A DNA stretch of 20,417 nucleotides from assembly GCA_002307275.1 (NCBI GenBank), contig DBTX01000072.1, positions 198,116 to 218,532 on the forward strand. Direction: 5' to 3'. Shown here in pieces: positions 7,663 through 13,588 of this stretch. The stretch is from Hungateiclostridiaceae bacterium UBA1305. GTDB lineage: Bacteria > Bacillota > Clostridia > Acetivibrionales > DTU013. Below the pieces are notes generated by a model. The model was not told where the DNA came from and did not search any database. It saw only the letters and a list, made by a program, of their open reading frames with translations. Every line of letters begins with the position of its first letter. Within the stretch, counting starts at the first letter, position 1. The position numbers were made by a program, and so were the translations under genes.

Positions 7663-8901
7663 TTATCTGAAGAACGATACCGGGTGTATTACATTCTCCT
7701 CTACCGGGTTTGCATTAAGCCCATTACTTCTCAAAAGCATTGCGCGCTGCACCGAATAGTGTCCGAACCGTGTCCTGATGTTATCTATGCTGTTTTCCAG
7801 TTGCTCCCGACGGATCCGCTTTTCGTCATCAAAAAAGGATAACTGTCCGCAGCTGTCCGCCGTTACTACGCCGGTGACCCTTACGCCAAGAGTTCTTATC
7901 GTTTTGGACCAGTCCCATGAATTCAGAAATATTTCCATGGACTTTTCCGCGATTTCCGAGGACGTACAGGTATAGTGAGAAAACTGACCCTGCCGTTCTA
8001 CAAAAGAAAGATCGCACGATCTGATATACACCTGAACGGTCCTGCCTTTGAGGTGGTGCCTCCTCAGCCTTTCAGCGACACTGTCGGCCAGCACGTATGT
8101 GAGAATCTTCACGTCGTTATTGGTGCAAAGGTCATGAGGTGTAGTCAACGAATTGCCGACGCCCTTAACGCCCGGTTGAAAATCAAGCTTTATCACAGGG
8201 GACTCGTCATATCCGTTCGCAAAGATCCAAAGTGTCCGGCCCCACTGTCCAAAATGCTTTTCAAGGAACTTTGGGGGTGCGCAGGCAAGATCGCCTATTG
8301 TGCATATCCCTATATCCGTCAGCTTTCTGCGCGTGGAGGGCCCTACATATATCATATCGGCCGCAGGCAGGCTCCAAACCTTTTGCCTGTAGTTCTCCTC
8401 CGTTATTACCGTGGTGGCATCCGGCTTTTTCATGTCAGAGCCAAGCTTTGCAAAGACTTTATTAAAGCTGACGCCAACTGAAGCTGTGACGCCCAGTTCA
8501 TATTGAATTCTTTTACGCAGTTCGTCCGCTATTTTTTCACCGGAGCCGAAAAGCTCAATGCTTTCCGTAACGTCCAGCCAGTTTTCATCTATTCCGAAGG
8601 CCTCTATCAAATTGGTGTAATTCTCGTAAATCTTCCTTACAAGCATTGAAAATCGCAGGTACTGCATATAATTGGGCCTGACTACAATGAGTCCGGGGCA
8701 CTTGGACCTGGCTTCCCAAACGGCATCACCGGCCTTGACGCCGAATTCCTTTGCAATGCGGTTCTTGGCCAGCACGATGCCATGCCTGGTCGATTGTGAG
8801 CCGCATACAGCGACAGGGCTGTCCCGTATCTCCGGATTGTAAAGACACTCCACGCTTGCATAGAAGTTATTCAAATCGCTGTGCAATATCACTCTGCTCA
8901 T
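7663..8901 (-). CDS. dinB: Y-family DNA polymerase (DNA polymerase IV type)
   Basis: Translesion DNA polymerase that copies past damaged bases as part of the SOS response. The 412 residues fit the family. The three catalytic acidic residues are visible: D9 in HSDLNNFYASVE, and D105 and E106 in FGIDENWLDVT. The palm/fingers segment contains GIVLAKNRIAKEFGVK. The thumb helix-hairpin-helix region contains SVGVSFNKVFAKLGSDMKKP. A little-finger domain follows, and near the C-terminus QLSFF matches the beta-clamp-binding peptide. The ATG at 8901 is chosen because AGGA lies 8 bases upstream and homology begins there. An in-frame extension to 8985 would read through the promoter and LexA box. It is the first gene of a probable two-gene operon with the 78-residue ORF and is predicted to be LexA-controlled. 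The NNFYASVE/ENWLD wording is of the clostridial DinB/UvrX-like group. Confidence 0.95.
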   Translation of the reverse strand: MSRVILHSDLNNFYASVECLYNPEIRDSPVAVCGSQSTRHGIVLAKNRIAKEFGVKAGDAVWEARSKCPGLIVVRPNYMQYLRFSMLVRKIYENYTNLIEAFGIDENWLDVTESIELFGSGEKIADELRKRIQYELGVTASVGVSFNKVFAKLGSDMKKPDATTVITEENYRQKVWSLPAADMIYVGPSTRRKLTDIGICTIGDLACAPPKFLEKHFGQWGRTLWIFANGYDESPVIKLDFQPGVKGVGNSLTTPHDLCTNNDVKILTYVLADSVAERLRRHHLKGRTVQVYIRSCDLSFVERQGQFSHYTCTSSEIAEKSMEIFLNSWDWSKTIRTLGVRVTGVVTADSCGQLSFFDDEKRIRREQLENSIDNIRTRFGHYSVQRAMLLRSNGLNANPVEENVIHPVSFFR

Positions 8902-8938
8902 AGTTGTTTTCCTGATCTTCGACCTGAACTGTAGTAAC

Positions 8939-8977
8939 ATTATACAGGCCTTTTGAGTAAAATCGAACATGTGTTCG
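8939..8977 (-). promoter_or_regulatory. dinB promoter with perfect LexA (DinR) box
   Basis: On the minus strand, TATAAT (8939-8944) is the -10, with a poor -35 (TTCGAT, 8962-8967) 17 bases upstream. CGAACATGTGTTCG at 8964-8977 is a complete 14-base palindrome matching the Gram-positive LexA/DinR pattern CGAAC-N4-GTTCG, and it overlaps the -35. Binding of LexA there would block RNA polymerase until DNA damage. Confidence 0.88.
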
Positions 8978-9212
8978 TAATTCAATTATAATCCCAAACA
9001 GCAAGGCATGTAAAGTGGTTTGTTTAGCCAAAAAATTGGCATGAAAGCCCAAATCCGACGGCGAACGCAATATGTGGTATCGGATTTTATTTGACGGGCG
9101 ATATGTTGGATTAAAATGCAGTTAAAATAGAAAAAATTTTTGCAGTAATATATAGAAAGAATTCTTCGAAGGTTTATGACGATGAGTTAGCGGAGGGGGA
9201 TACCACAATAGG
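8978..9212. other. Non-coding gap between dinB promoter and the small SOS ORF
   Basis: No convincing gene is seen. It contains an 8-bp inverted repeat AAATCCGA/TCGGATTT (9051-9058 and 9080-9087, loop 21), which could end the minus-strand transcript of the small ORF but lacks a strong T-run. A small GCCAA/TTGGC hairpin lies near 9036-9049. The remainder is AT-rich. Confidence 0.4.
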
Positions 9213-9380
9213 CTATATATTGCTTAGCCATTTTACGACATTGCTTTGCATGCTGTCTCCGGGCAATATGCTTTTTGCACCGAGATAAGCGGCAAAACGC
9301 CTGAAACAATTGACTAACTCACGCTGCATTGTTTGTGTGGGCTTGATGTCTTTTTCTTTTGTGATCCGGATGGCGTCCAT
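9213..9380 (-). CDS. Putative SOS-regulated small protein (55 aa)
   Basis: An unrecognised short ORF, starting ATG at 9380 and ending TAG at 9213. GAGGTG lies 5 bases before the ATG. The translation begins MDAIRITKEKDIKPTQTMQ, continues RELVNCFRRFAAYLGAKS, and ends VVKWLSNI. It is basic, has no membrane segment or signal peptide, and looks helical in the second half. The best evidence that it is real is its placement. A good promoter whose spacer contains a LexA box lies 37 bases upstream, and dinB lies downstream on the same strand. Small SOS proteins in Bacillota include cell-division inhibitors such as YneA, but no LysM or membrane part is present here, so that role is not supported. It could also be the remnant of a longer gene. 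Confidence 0.6.
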   Translation of the reverse strand: MDAIRITKEKDIKPTQTMQRELVNCFRRFAAYLGAKSILPGDSMQSNVVKWLSNI

Positions 9381-9416
9381 CAATGCACCTCAATATAAGA
9401 TAATTGACATATTTGT

Positions 9417-9446
9417 ATTATATCCGAACATCTGTTCTTAAGTCAA
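9417..9446 (-). promoter_or_regulatory. Promoter with LexA box in its spacer
   Basis: On the minus strand, TTGACT (9441-9446) and TATAAT (9417-9422) are separated by 18 bases. CGAACATCTGTTCT at 9425-9438 (plus-strand reading) matches the LexA/DinR palindrome at all but the last base. Because it fills the spacer, LexA binding would directly block polymerase. It drives the 55-codon ORF starting at 9380. Confidence 0.8.
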
Positions 9447-9509
9447 CGGCTTTGTTTCTATTCGTTTCACCTTTATCCGGTTCTTACCACCATGCTATTT
9501 CCCGAAACT

Positions 9510-9560
9510 TTGACTAATTGACTTCTTTGTTATACAATATAATAGCTGAAATATTAGCTA
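9510..9560 (+). promoter_or_regulatory. Promoter and start-site palindrome of the Phd-Uma2 gene
   Basis: TTGACT (9510-9515) and TACAAT (9533-9538) are 17 bases apart. TAGCT (9543-9547) and AGCTA (9556-9560) form a short inverted repeat over the probable transcription start. Since the product begins with a Phd/YefM-type DNA-binding domain, this repeat is a reasonable candidate for an autoregulatory operator; that is inference. Confidence 0.55.
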
Positions 9561-9573
9561 AGGAGGCGTTTAA

Positions 9574-10293
9574 ATGATCGTCAAATCTACAGAAATCAAG
9601 AACAGCTTTGGAAAATATCTGAAACTGCTTGACCAGGAAGATATCATCGTCATCAGGAATGGTACGCCGGTGGCCAGGATAACCAGGCATGAAAACTGGG
9701 AAGAAGGTGGAACGGTATGCGAAATGGCAGAACAGTACAGTTATGGCGGCAGGAAAATGAGCTATGAGGAATTCATGGAGATGTATGAAAATACTGACGA
9801 GCGCTATGAGTATATCGACGGAGAGGCATATTTGCTTGCTTCACCGAGAATAACTCACCAGAGAGTATTGGGAAATCTACACGTCATATTTCGTCTTTGG
9901 TTTAAGGGGAAAAAGTGTATGCCATATCTATCACCGTTTGATGTAACACTCAAAAAAGGTGAGAACAATATGAATGTTGTACAACCTGATTTATTAGTCG
10001 TCTGTGACCCAGAAAACAAAAGTGTGAAGGACAGGTACACGGGGATACCTTCCCTAGTCATTGAGATTCTTTCAGATTCCTCGATAAGAATGGATCTTAT
10101 TAAAAAGCTGGATTTATACATGCAGACGGGGATAAAGGAGTATTGGATCGTCAATTGTGTAAACAGAGAGGTTACTGTATACGAATTCTGCGACAATGAA
10201 ATAACCAATATGAAGACATATACAAAGGAAGATCCGGCAGAATCCTTCCTGTTCAAAGGACTTACGGCTGATATGGGAGAGATATTCGAATGA
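9574..10293 (+). CDS. Phd/YefM antitoxin domain fused to Uma2-family nuclease-like domain
   Basis: A 239-residue two-domain protein. Residues 1-40 (MIVKSTEIKNSFGKYLKLL, then DIIVIRNGTPVARITR) match the DNA-binding part of Phd/YefM antitoxins, which normally repress their own toxin-antitoxin operon. After a short linker, residues 61-239 match the Uma2 (DUF820) family, a PD-(D/E)XK nuclease fold. Visible are MSYEEFM, YEYIDGEAYLLASP, QPDLLVV with D139, IPSLVIEILS with E164, and the typical DLYMQTGIKEYWIV segment. The acidic residues of the fold are kept. Uma2 proteins are assigned as putative endonucleases, mostly without tested activity. The ATG at 9574 has AAGGAGG ending 7 bases upstream. No separate toxin or antitoxin gene is adjacent: the next gene is a convergent permease. 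The arrangement suggests a self-controlled single-gene unit, which is inference. Confidence 0.88.
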   Translation: MIVKSTEIKNSFGKYLKLLDQEDIIVIRNGTPVARITRHENWEEGGTVCEMAEQYSYGGRKMSYEEFMEMYENTDERYEYIDGEAYLLASPRITHQRVLGNLHVIFRLWFKGKKCMPYLSPFDVTLKKGENNMNVVQPDLLVVCDPENKSVKDRYTGIPSLVIEILSDSSIRMDLIKKLDLYMQTGIKEYWIVNCVNREVTVYEFCDNEITNMKTYTKEDPAESFLFKGLTADMGEIFE

Positions 10294-10349
10294 GAACTAT
10301 CTTTGCCGGATGAGATGAAAAAGTTGTCTGGCGCAGGTTAAGCTCCAAC

Positions 10350-11105
10350 TCAGATAAAAAGTCTGAAAGCCGCAATTGCCGTTAAAACGATAATAATGTA
10401 ACGGAAGTATTTTTCATTTATTTTCTTTATGACAAATGATCCAATGAAGGCACCCAGTGCTATGGCTGGCAGCATCAGTGCCGCCATAAGGAAGGACTTT
10501 GCAGTGACATTGTGCCAGACGAAAACCTGCAGAGGTATCTTTGAAAGGTTGATGATCAGGAAGAACCATGCAGTAGTTCCCATAAAATCATATTTTTTAA
10601 AGCCTCTGGCAAGAAGATAAACACTGAATATTGGTCCGGCTGCATTTCCTATCATGCTTGCAAAACCTGCTGCTATGCCGGTCAGTGCAAACAGCCACGG
10701 TTTTTCCGGGACTGTCATGTTTTTGCCCTTCTTTTCGGTATATAGAAGTATTCCAAGGCAGAGGATGACAATGGCTCCGATCAAAGCCTTGAATTGTATA
10801 TCGTTAATGAAGCTCCCGACAACGATTCCTGCGATTAGTCCCACAAAGGCCCAGGGTACAAGTCTTCTGATATTGTGCCATTCCGCATGTCTGTGGTAAT
10901 ACAATACTGCGAATATATCTCCTGCAATGAGTAAAGGCAGCAGTATTCCGGTTGACTCTCTTCCTCCGAACAAACTTGCCAGTATAGGTATCACAAGCAT
11001 GATCATGCCGCTTACGCCGGTTTTCGAGAAGCCCACCATAAATGCAGCTAATATTAATAAAATCCACTGTACCTCAGTCAGCTCGAATATTTTAAGAAAG
11101 CCCAT
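10350..11105 (-). CDS. TauE/SafE (TSUP) family membrane permease
   Basis: Integral membrane protein of the sulfite exporter TauE/SafE family, whose members move sulfite, sulfonates or other organic anions. The substrate here cannot be told. The 251 residues contain about seven to eight hydrophobic segments. The N-terminal repeat has the typical GFSKTGVSGMIMLVIPILAS motif, and the second half has a matching GIAAGFASMIGNAAGPIFSV, reflecting the internal duplication of the family. The ATG at 11105 is chosen because AAGGA lies 9 bases upstream and the predicted first membrane helix follows at once. An in-frame start at 11135 would add ten polar residues. It is convergent with the Phd-Uma2 gene, with a 56-base gap, and is transcribed from its own promoter. 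There is no sulfur-metabolism gene nearby to suggest a role. Confidence 0.93.
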   Translation of the reverse strand: MGFLKIFELTEVQWILLILAAFMVGFSKTGVSGMIMLVIPILASLFGGRESTGILLPLLIAGDIFAVLYYHRHAEWHNIRRLVPWAFVGLIAGIVVGSFINDIQFKALIGAIVILCLGILLYTEKKGKNMTVPEKPWLFALTGIAAGFASMIGNAAGPIFSVYLLARGFKKYDFMGTTAWFFLIINLSKIPLQVFVWHNVTAKSFLMAALMLPAIALGAFIGSFVIKKINEKYFRYIIIVLTAIAAFRLFI

Positions 11106-11152
11106 GTTGTCAATTCCTTTAGTTAAATTTTTCAATAGTGAAATTAAATATA

Positions 11153-11181
11153 ATTATACCTTATTAATCAAACAGGAGCAA
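11153..11181 (-). promoter_or_regulatory. Promoter of the TSUP permease gene
   Basis: On the minus strand, TATAAT (11153-11158) is preceded by TTGCTC (11176-11181) with a 17-base spacer. It lies about 48 bases before the permease ATG and after the cotJC terminator, so the permease is transcribed independently. Confidence 0.6.
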
Positions 11182-11221
11182 AGAATAATAAAAAATATCC
11201 AATCAACAAAAAGGCAGAGTT

Positions 11222-11252
11222 AAATCCCGGTTACATTCAGCAACCGAGATTT
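11222..11252 (-). terminator. Terminator of cotJC
   Basis: An 11-base stem (11222-11232 with 11242-11252, one wobble pair in the minus-strand RNA) encloses a 9-base loop. It begins 26 bases after the cotJC stop codon. The minus-strand T-run follows after a short gap (CTGCCTTTTTG). Its survival fits a chromosomal cotJC 3' end that has been split but not eroded. Confidence 0.65.
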
Positions 11253-11277
11253 TCTTAGGTCAGGAAATTAGCCAGCC

Positions 11278-11577
11278 TTACATGCCATGCTTTTTGGATT
11301 CAGAAGCAGGACTCACGCCTCCGCCTTTTTGCTGCGGCATTTCAAATGAGGCAGGGTTTACGCCTGAGCTTGGTTCTGCATTCATCCCTGCGGGCTTTTG
11401 CATGTAGAACTTTTTTTCTGCCATCTTATCCTGGACTATGCGCAAAACTTCACCGAAGCGCTGGAAGTGGACTATTTCACGCGCCCTGAGGAATCGCAGC
11501 GGGTCGATCACATCAGGGTCATCGCTTAGGGCAATCAGGTTTTCATAGGTTGCCCTGGCCTTTTGCTCTGGTACGAT
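11278..11577 (-). pseudogene. cotJC: 3' part of cotJC (spore-coat manganese-catalase-like protein), interrupted
   Basis: Only the last ~99 codons of CotJC are present. CotJC is a spore-coat protein of the manganese catalase family made in the mother cell. The fragment begins within the block EQKARATYENLIAL and continues SDDPDVIDPLRFLRAREIVHFQRFGE. That is the metal-site-bearing C-terminal helix region, closely matching the equivalent part of Bacillus CotJC as I recall it. It is followed by a proline/glycine-rich tail ending at TAA 11278. The family is about 190-200 residues, so roughly the first 120 are missing. Upstream of residue EQK the frame runs into the 3' end of the recombinase gene, so a start codon at 11625 (TTG) is an artefact. 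The reading frame has no stop or frameshift, which argues that the gene is split rather than decayed. The missing half should be on the minus strand past the right edge. Confidence 0.88.
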
Positions 11578-11596
11578 GGTGTAAGAACAACATTTA
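11577..11596. other. Probable element end / attachment-site half in cotJC
   Basis: CotJC-like coding sequence stops making sense near 11577, and the recombinase stop codon lies at 11594-11596, so the crossover point is likely between or very near these positions. Large serine recombinases use sites of roughly 40-50 bp with a 2-base crossover core, so the full site spans both sides. The exact core cannot be placed without the partner end. Confidence 0.6.
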
Positions 11597-13147
11597 GAAA
11601 TTCCAATGAATTTCAACAGGTACAATCTTCGTTGCCGGGTCGCGTTTACCGATCACAATATGGTCTATCAGGTTATCTACAATTTCACGATTGAGCTTAT
11701 CAATATCCATGTATGCCTCAATCATTTGCCTGCGATTTTCAGTTGATAACATTTTCGCTTGAAGGTTTTCCAACTGTACATTGGCACTTGTAATCAGCTT
11801 TTCAAATCGTTCTTTCTCAGATGAAAAATTTCTTGAAAGCTCAAGAAACTCACTTTCTGAAATAACACCATTTACTTTATCTAAATAGATTTCACGAAAC
11901 CCTTTGGCATACTCGTTTTTCTTTTTCTCAAAAGAAGCAATTTCACTTTTAATTTTGTCCATGCTCTCCGCTATGTTATTATGAAAGCTGACACGCTGGG
12001 TGATATCATTTTTGTCTAAGTATGAATCTATCATATCTTTTAGTTCTTTAATAACAACACGTTCTAATGCTTCCACTGATAGAAAAGAACCCTGACAAGC
12101 ACCTTTTGCTACATGTTTGGTCGTGCATTGTAAATAATGTCTACCATGATTTTTTGACGACCGCATAATATAACCGCAATACATGCACCTGGTCTTTCTT
12201 GCAAAAATCCCGATTGAGCCAATTGAAAACGGCTTGGCTTTTTGTTTTATCAGCTCTTGCACCCTGTTCCATAATTCCATGTCAATGATAGGCTCATGGG
12301 TATTTTCCGCTCTAATCCAATTTTGCTTCCCAATAGGCTTGTTTTCTTTAGTTTTATAAGAAACACTGCCATATTTACCTTGTACCATGTTTCCAATATA
12401 AATTTCATTGATGAGCATGTCGGAAACTGCAAAGTATTTCCATAGCGTACTATTATTTGTTTTGGGCTGCAGATATCGCAAGCCTTTTTGACGTTTGTAC
12501 TCGGTTGGATTAGGAATACCTCTGTCATTTAAAATTTGGGCGATTGAAGTTTTTCCATAACCTTGCGAAAAAAGTGTAAATACCTCCCTTACAACTGTGG
12601 CGGCTTCTTCATCAACAATCAAATGTCCTTTTTTATCAGGGTCTTTCATATAACCGTATAGAGCAAATGCTCCAATGTGAAACCCGTTCTTCCTTCTGTT
12701 AGTCAATACGCTTTTGATGTTTTCCGACATGTCCTCAAGATACCATTCATTGATAAGCCCATTTATTTGACGAGCTTTTTTATTACCCTTTACATCGGTA
12801 TCTGCATTGTCAACCACGCTTACGAACCGAATATTCCAAATAGGGAACAGACCATGTATGTATTTTTCTACTAACTCCATTTCCCTCGTAAAGCGTGACT
12901 GGGTTTTGCATAGGACAATATCAAATTTGTGGTTTCTTGCATCATCTATCAGCTGATTGAATTCGGGGCGATTTCGGTCAGCCCCGGTATAATCATCATC
13001 ACTATAAATGTTATAGATGTCCCACTGTCTGTCAATTGCATATTGAATAAGCAATGACTTTTGATTTTGAATGCTCTCGCTGTCATCATTTTCTGACTGC
13101 TTGTTTCTATCCTCCTCGGATAGACGACAATATATCGCTACTTTCAT
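11594..13147 (-). CDS. Large serine recombinase
   Basis: Site-specific recombinase of the large serine family, which integrates and excises elements by a four-strand break through a phosphoserine link. The 517 residues carry an N-terminal resolvase domain (1-150) with the catalytic S10 in IYCRLSEED. The DNA-contact motif TQSRFTREM lies at 82-90. A recombinase domain follows (about 175-300, GHLIVDEEAATVVREVF to ELWNRVQELI). The zinc ribbon has C321, C324, C341 and C351, and a long coiled coil spans about 385-465. No key residue is missing. GAGGAGA lies 9 bases before the ATG. It reads towards, and ends about 17 bases from, the cotJC fragment. That mirrors the placement of the spoIVCA recombinase next to sigK in the B. 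subtilis skin element. The 49-residue gene upstream on the same strand may be a cofactor. Confidence 0.96.
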   Translation of the reverse strand: MKVAIYCRLSEEDRNKQSENDDSESIQNQKSLLIQYAIDRQWDIYNIYSDDDYTGADRNRPEFNQLIDDARNHKFDIVLCKTQSRFTREMELVEKYIHGLFPIWNIRFVSVVDNADTDVKGNKKARQINGLINEWYLEDMSENIKSVLTNRRKNGFHIGAFALYGYMKDPDKKGHLIVDEEAATVVREVFTLFSQGYGKTSIAQILNDRGIPNPTEYKRQKGLRYLQPKTNNSTLWKYFAVSDMLINEIYIGNMVQGKYGSVSYKTKENKPIGKQNWIRAENTHEPIIDMELWNRVQELIKQKAKPFSIGSIGIFARKTRCMYCGYIMRSSKNHGRHYLQCTTKHVAKGACQGSFLSVEALERVVIKELKDMIDSYLDKNDITQRVSFHNNIAESMDKIKSEIASFEKKKNEYAKGFREIYLDKVNGVISESEFLELSRNFSSEKERFEKLITSANVQLENLQAKMLSTENRRQMIEAYMDIDKLNREIVDNLIDHIVIGKRDPATKIVPVEIHWNF

Positions 13148-13180
13148 GGCTTTTTATCTCCTCTTTTCAGATTCGACAAA

Positions 13181-13227
13181 ACAAGCCACCTACCAATATT
13201 GATTATATATGAATAGGATGGGCTTGT
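13181..13227. repeat. Inverted repeat between the 49-residue gene and the recombinase
   Basis: ACAAGCC (13181-13187) and GGCTTGT (13221-13227) are exact inverse copies, with an inner CCTA/TAGG pair. On the minus strand the hairpin is followed by TTTTG, so it may attenuate or terminate transcription ahead of the recombinase gene. It could also be a recombinase or regulator binding site. Confidence 0.5.
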
Positions 13228-13230
13228 AAA

Positions 13231-13380
13231 TTATCTGGTCAGGGGTGGGGGGAGTATGTTCTTGTTTTTCTCCATTTGATTGATAAGTTCAATCCATTTC
13301 TGGGTAAAATCTTTTTTGGATGTATCCATATCAGCATTCTTAAAGATATTTTTCACGATCACTTGTACTTCTTGAGCCAT
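13231..13380 (-). CDS. Small protein upstream of the recombinase (49 aa)
   Basis: A short ORF, ATG at 13380 to TAA at 13231, with an excellent ribosome site (GGAGGTG, 5 bases before the ATG). It reads MAQEVQVIVKNIFKNADMD, then TSKKDFTQKWIELINQMEK, and ends in a proline-rich NILPPPLTR. It is soluble, helical and basic in the middle, and I do not recognise a family. It precedes the recombinase by 83 bases on the same strand. Small proteins next to large serine recombinases include recombination directionality factors that switch integration to excision, so that is one candidate role; nothing in the sequence proves it. Confidence 0.72.
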   Translation of the reverse strand: MAQEVQVIVKNIFKNADMDTSKKDFTQKWIELINQMEKNKNILPPPLTR

Positions 13381-13397
13381 ATGGACACCTCCAATAC

Positions 13398-13588
13398 AAT
13401 ATGCTATATAATATGCTGCGTTACTTAAATTCTGTGTGTCCTTTTTGTTTTTAACGAGTGGGTAAAAATCTTCGATCTTTAAGGTTACTAGGAATTGGAA
13501 TGTAAAGCTAAATAAACATTTTTCGTTCTCTTTAAAAATTCATTATCAACTCGTCCGAGAAAGATTTTTACGTTTCGTAAAAATTCTC
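13398..13588. promoter_or_regulatory. Repeat-rich regulatory gap upstream of the 49-residue gene
   Basis: No further gene is seen between 13381 and 13586. AATATGC occurs twice with a 12-base period (13398-13404 and 13410-13416), directly upstream of the 49-residue gene. GTAAAAATCTT (13462-13472) recurs as its exact inverse complement at 13561-13571. The right copy is part of a local hairpin, TTTTTACG-TTT-CGTAAAAA (13565-13572 and 13576-13583), with outer GAGAA/TTCTC pairing across a 3-base bulge (13557-13588). That hairpin overlaps the stop codon of the ATPase gene and may end its transcript. Confidence 0.45.

Noticed and set aside
7975..8481. 168-residue plus-strand ORF
   Set aside because: Antisense to dinB, whose catalytic and clamp motifs are clear on the other strand.
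10303..10336. Shared terminator between Phd-Uma2 and the permease
   Set aside because: GCCGGA/TCTGGC pairing needs a wobble and a 16-base loop, with no T-run.
11577..11600. tRNA gene as integration target
   Set aside because: No cloverleaf is visible; the target is the cotJC reading frame.
11278..11625. Independent 115-residue gene starting at TTG 11625
   Set aside because: The first ~16 residues are the recombinase 3' end read in another frame; only the part from 11577 down is CotJC-like.
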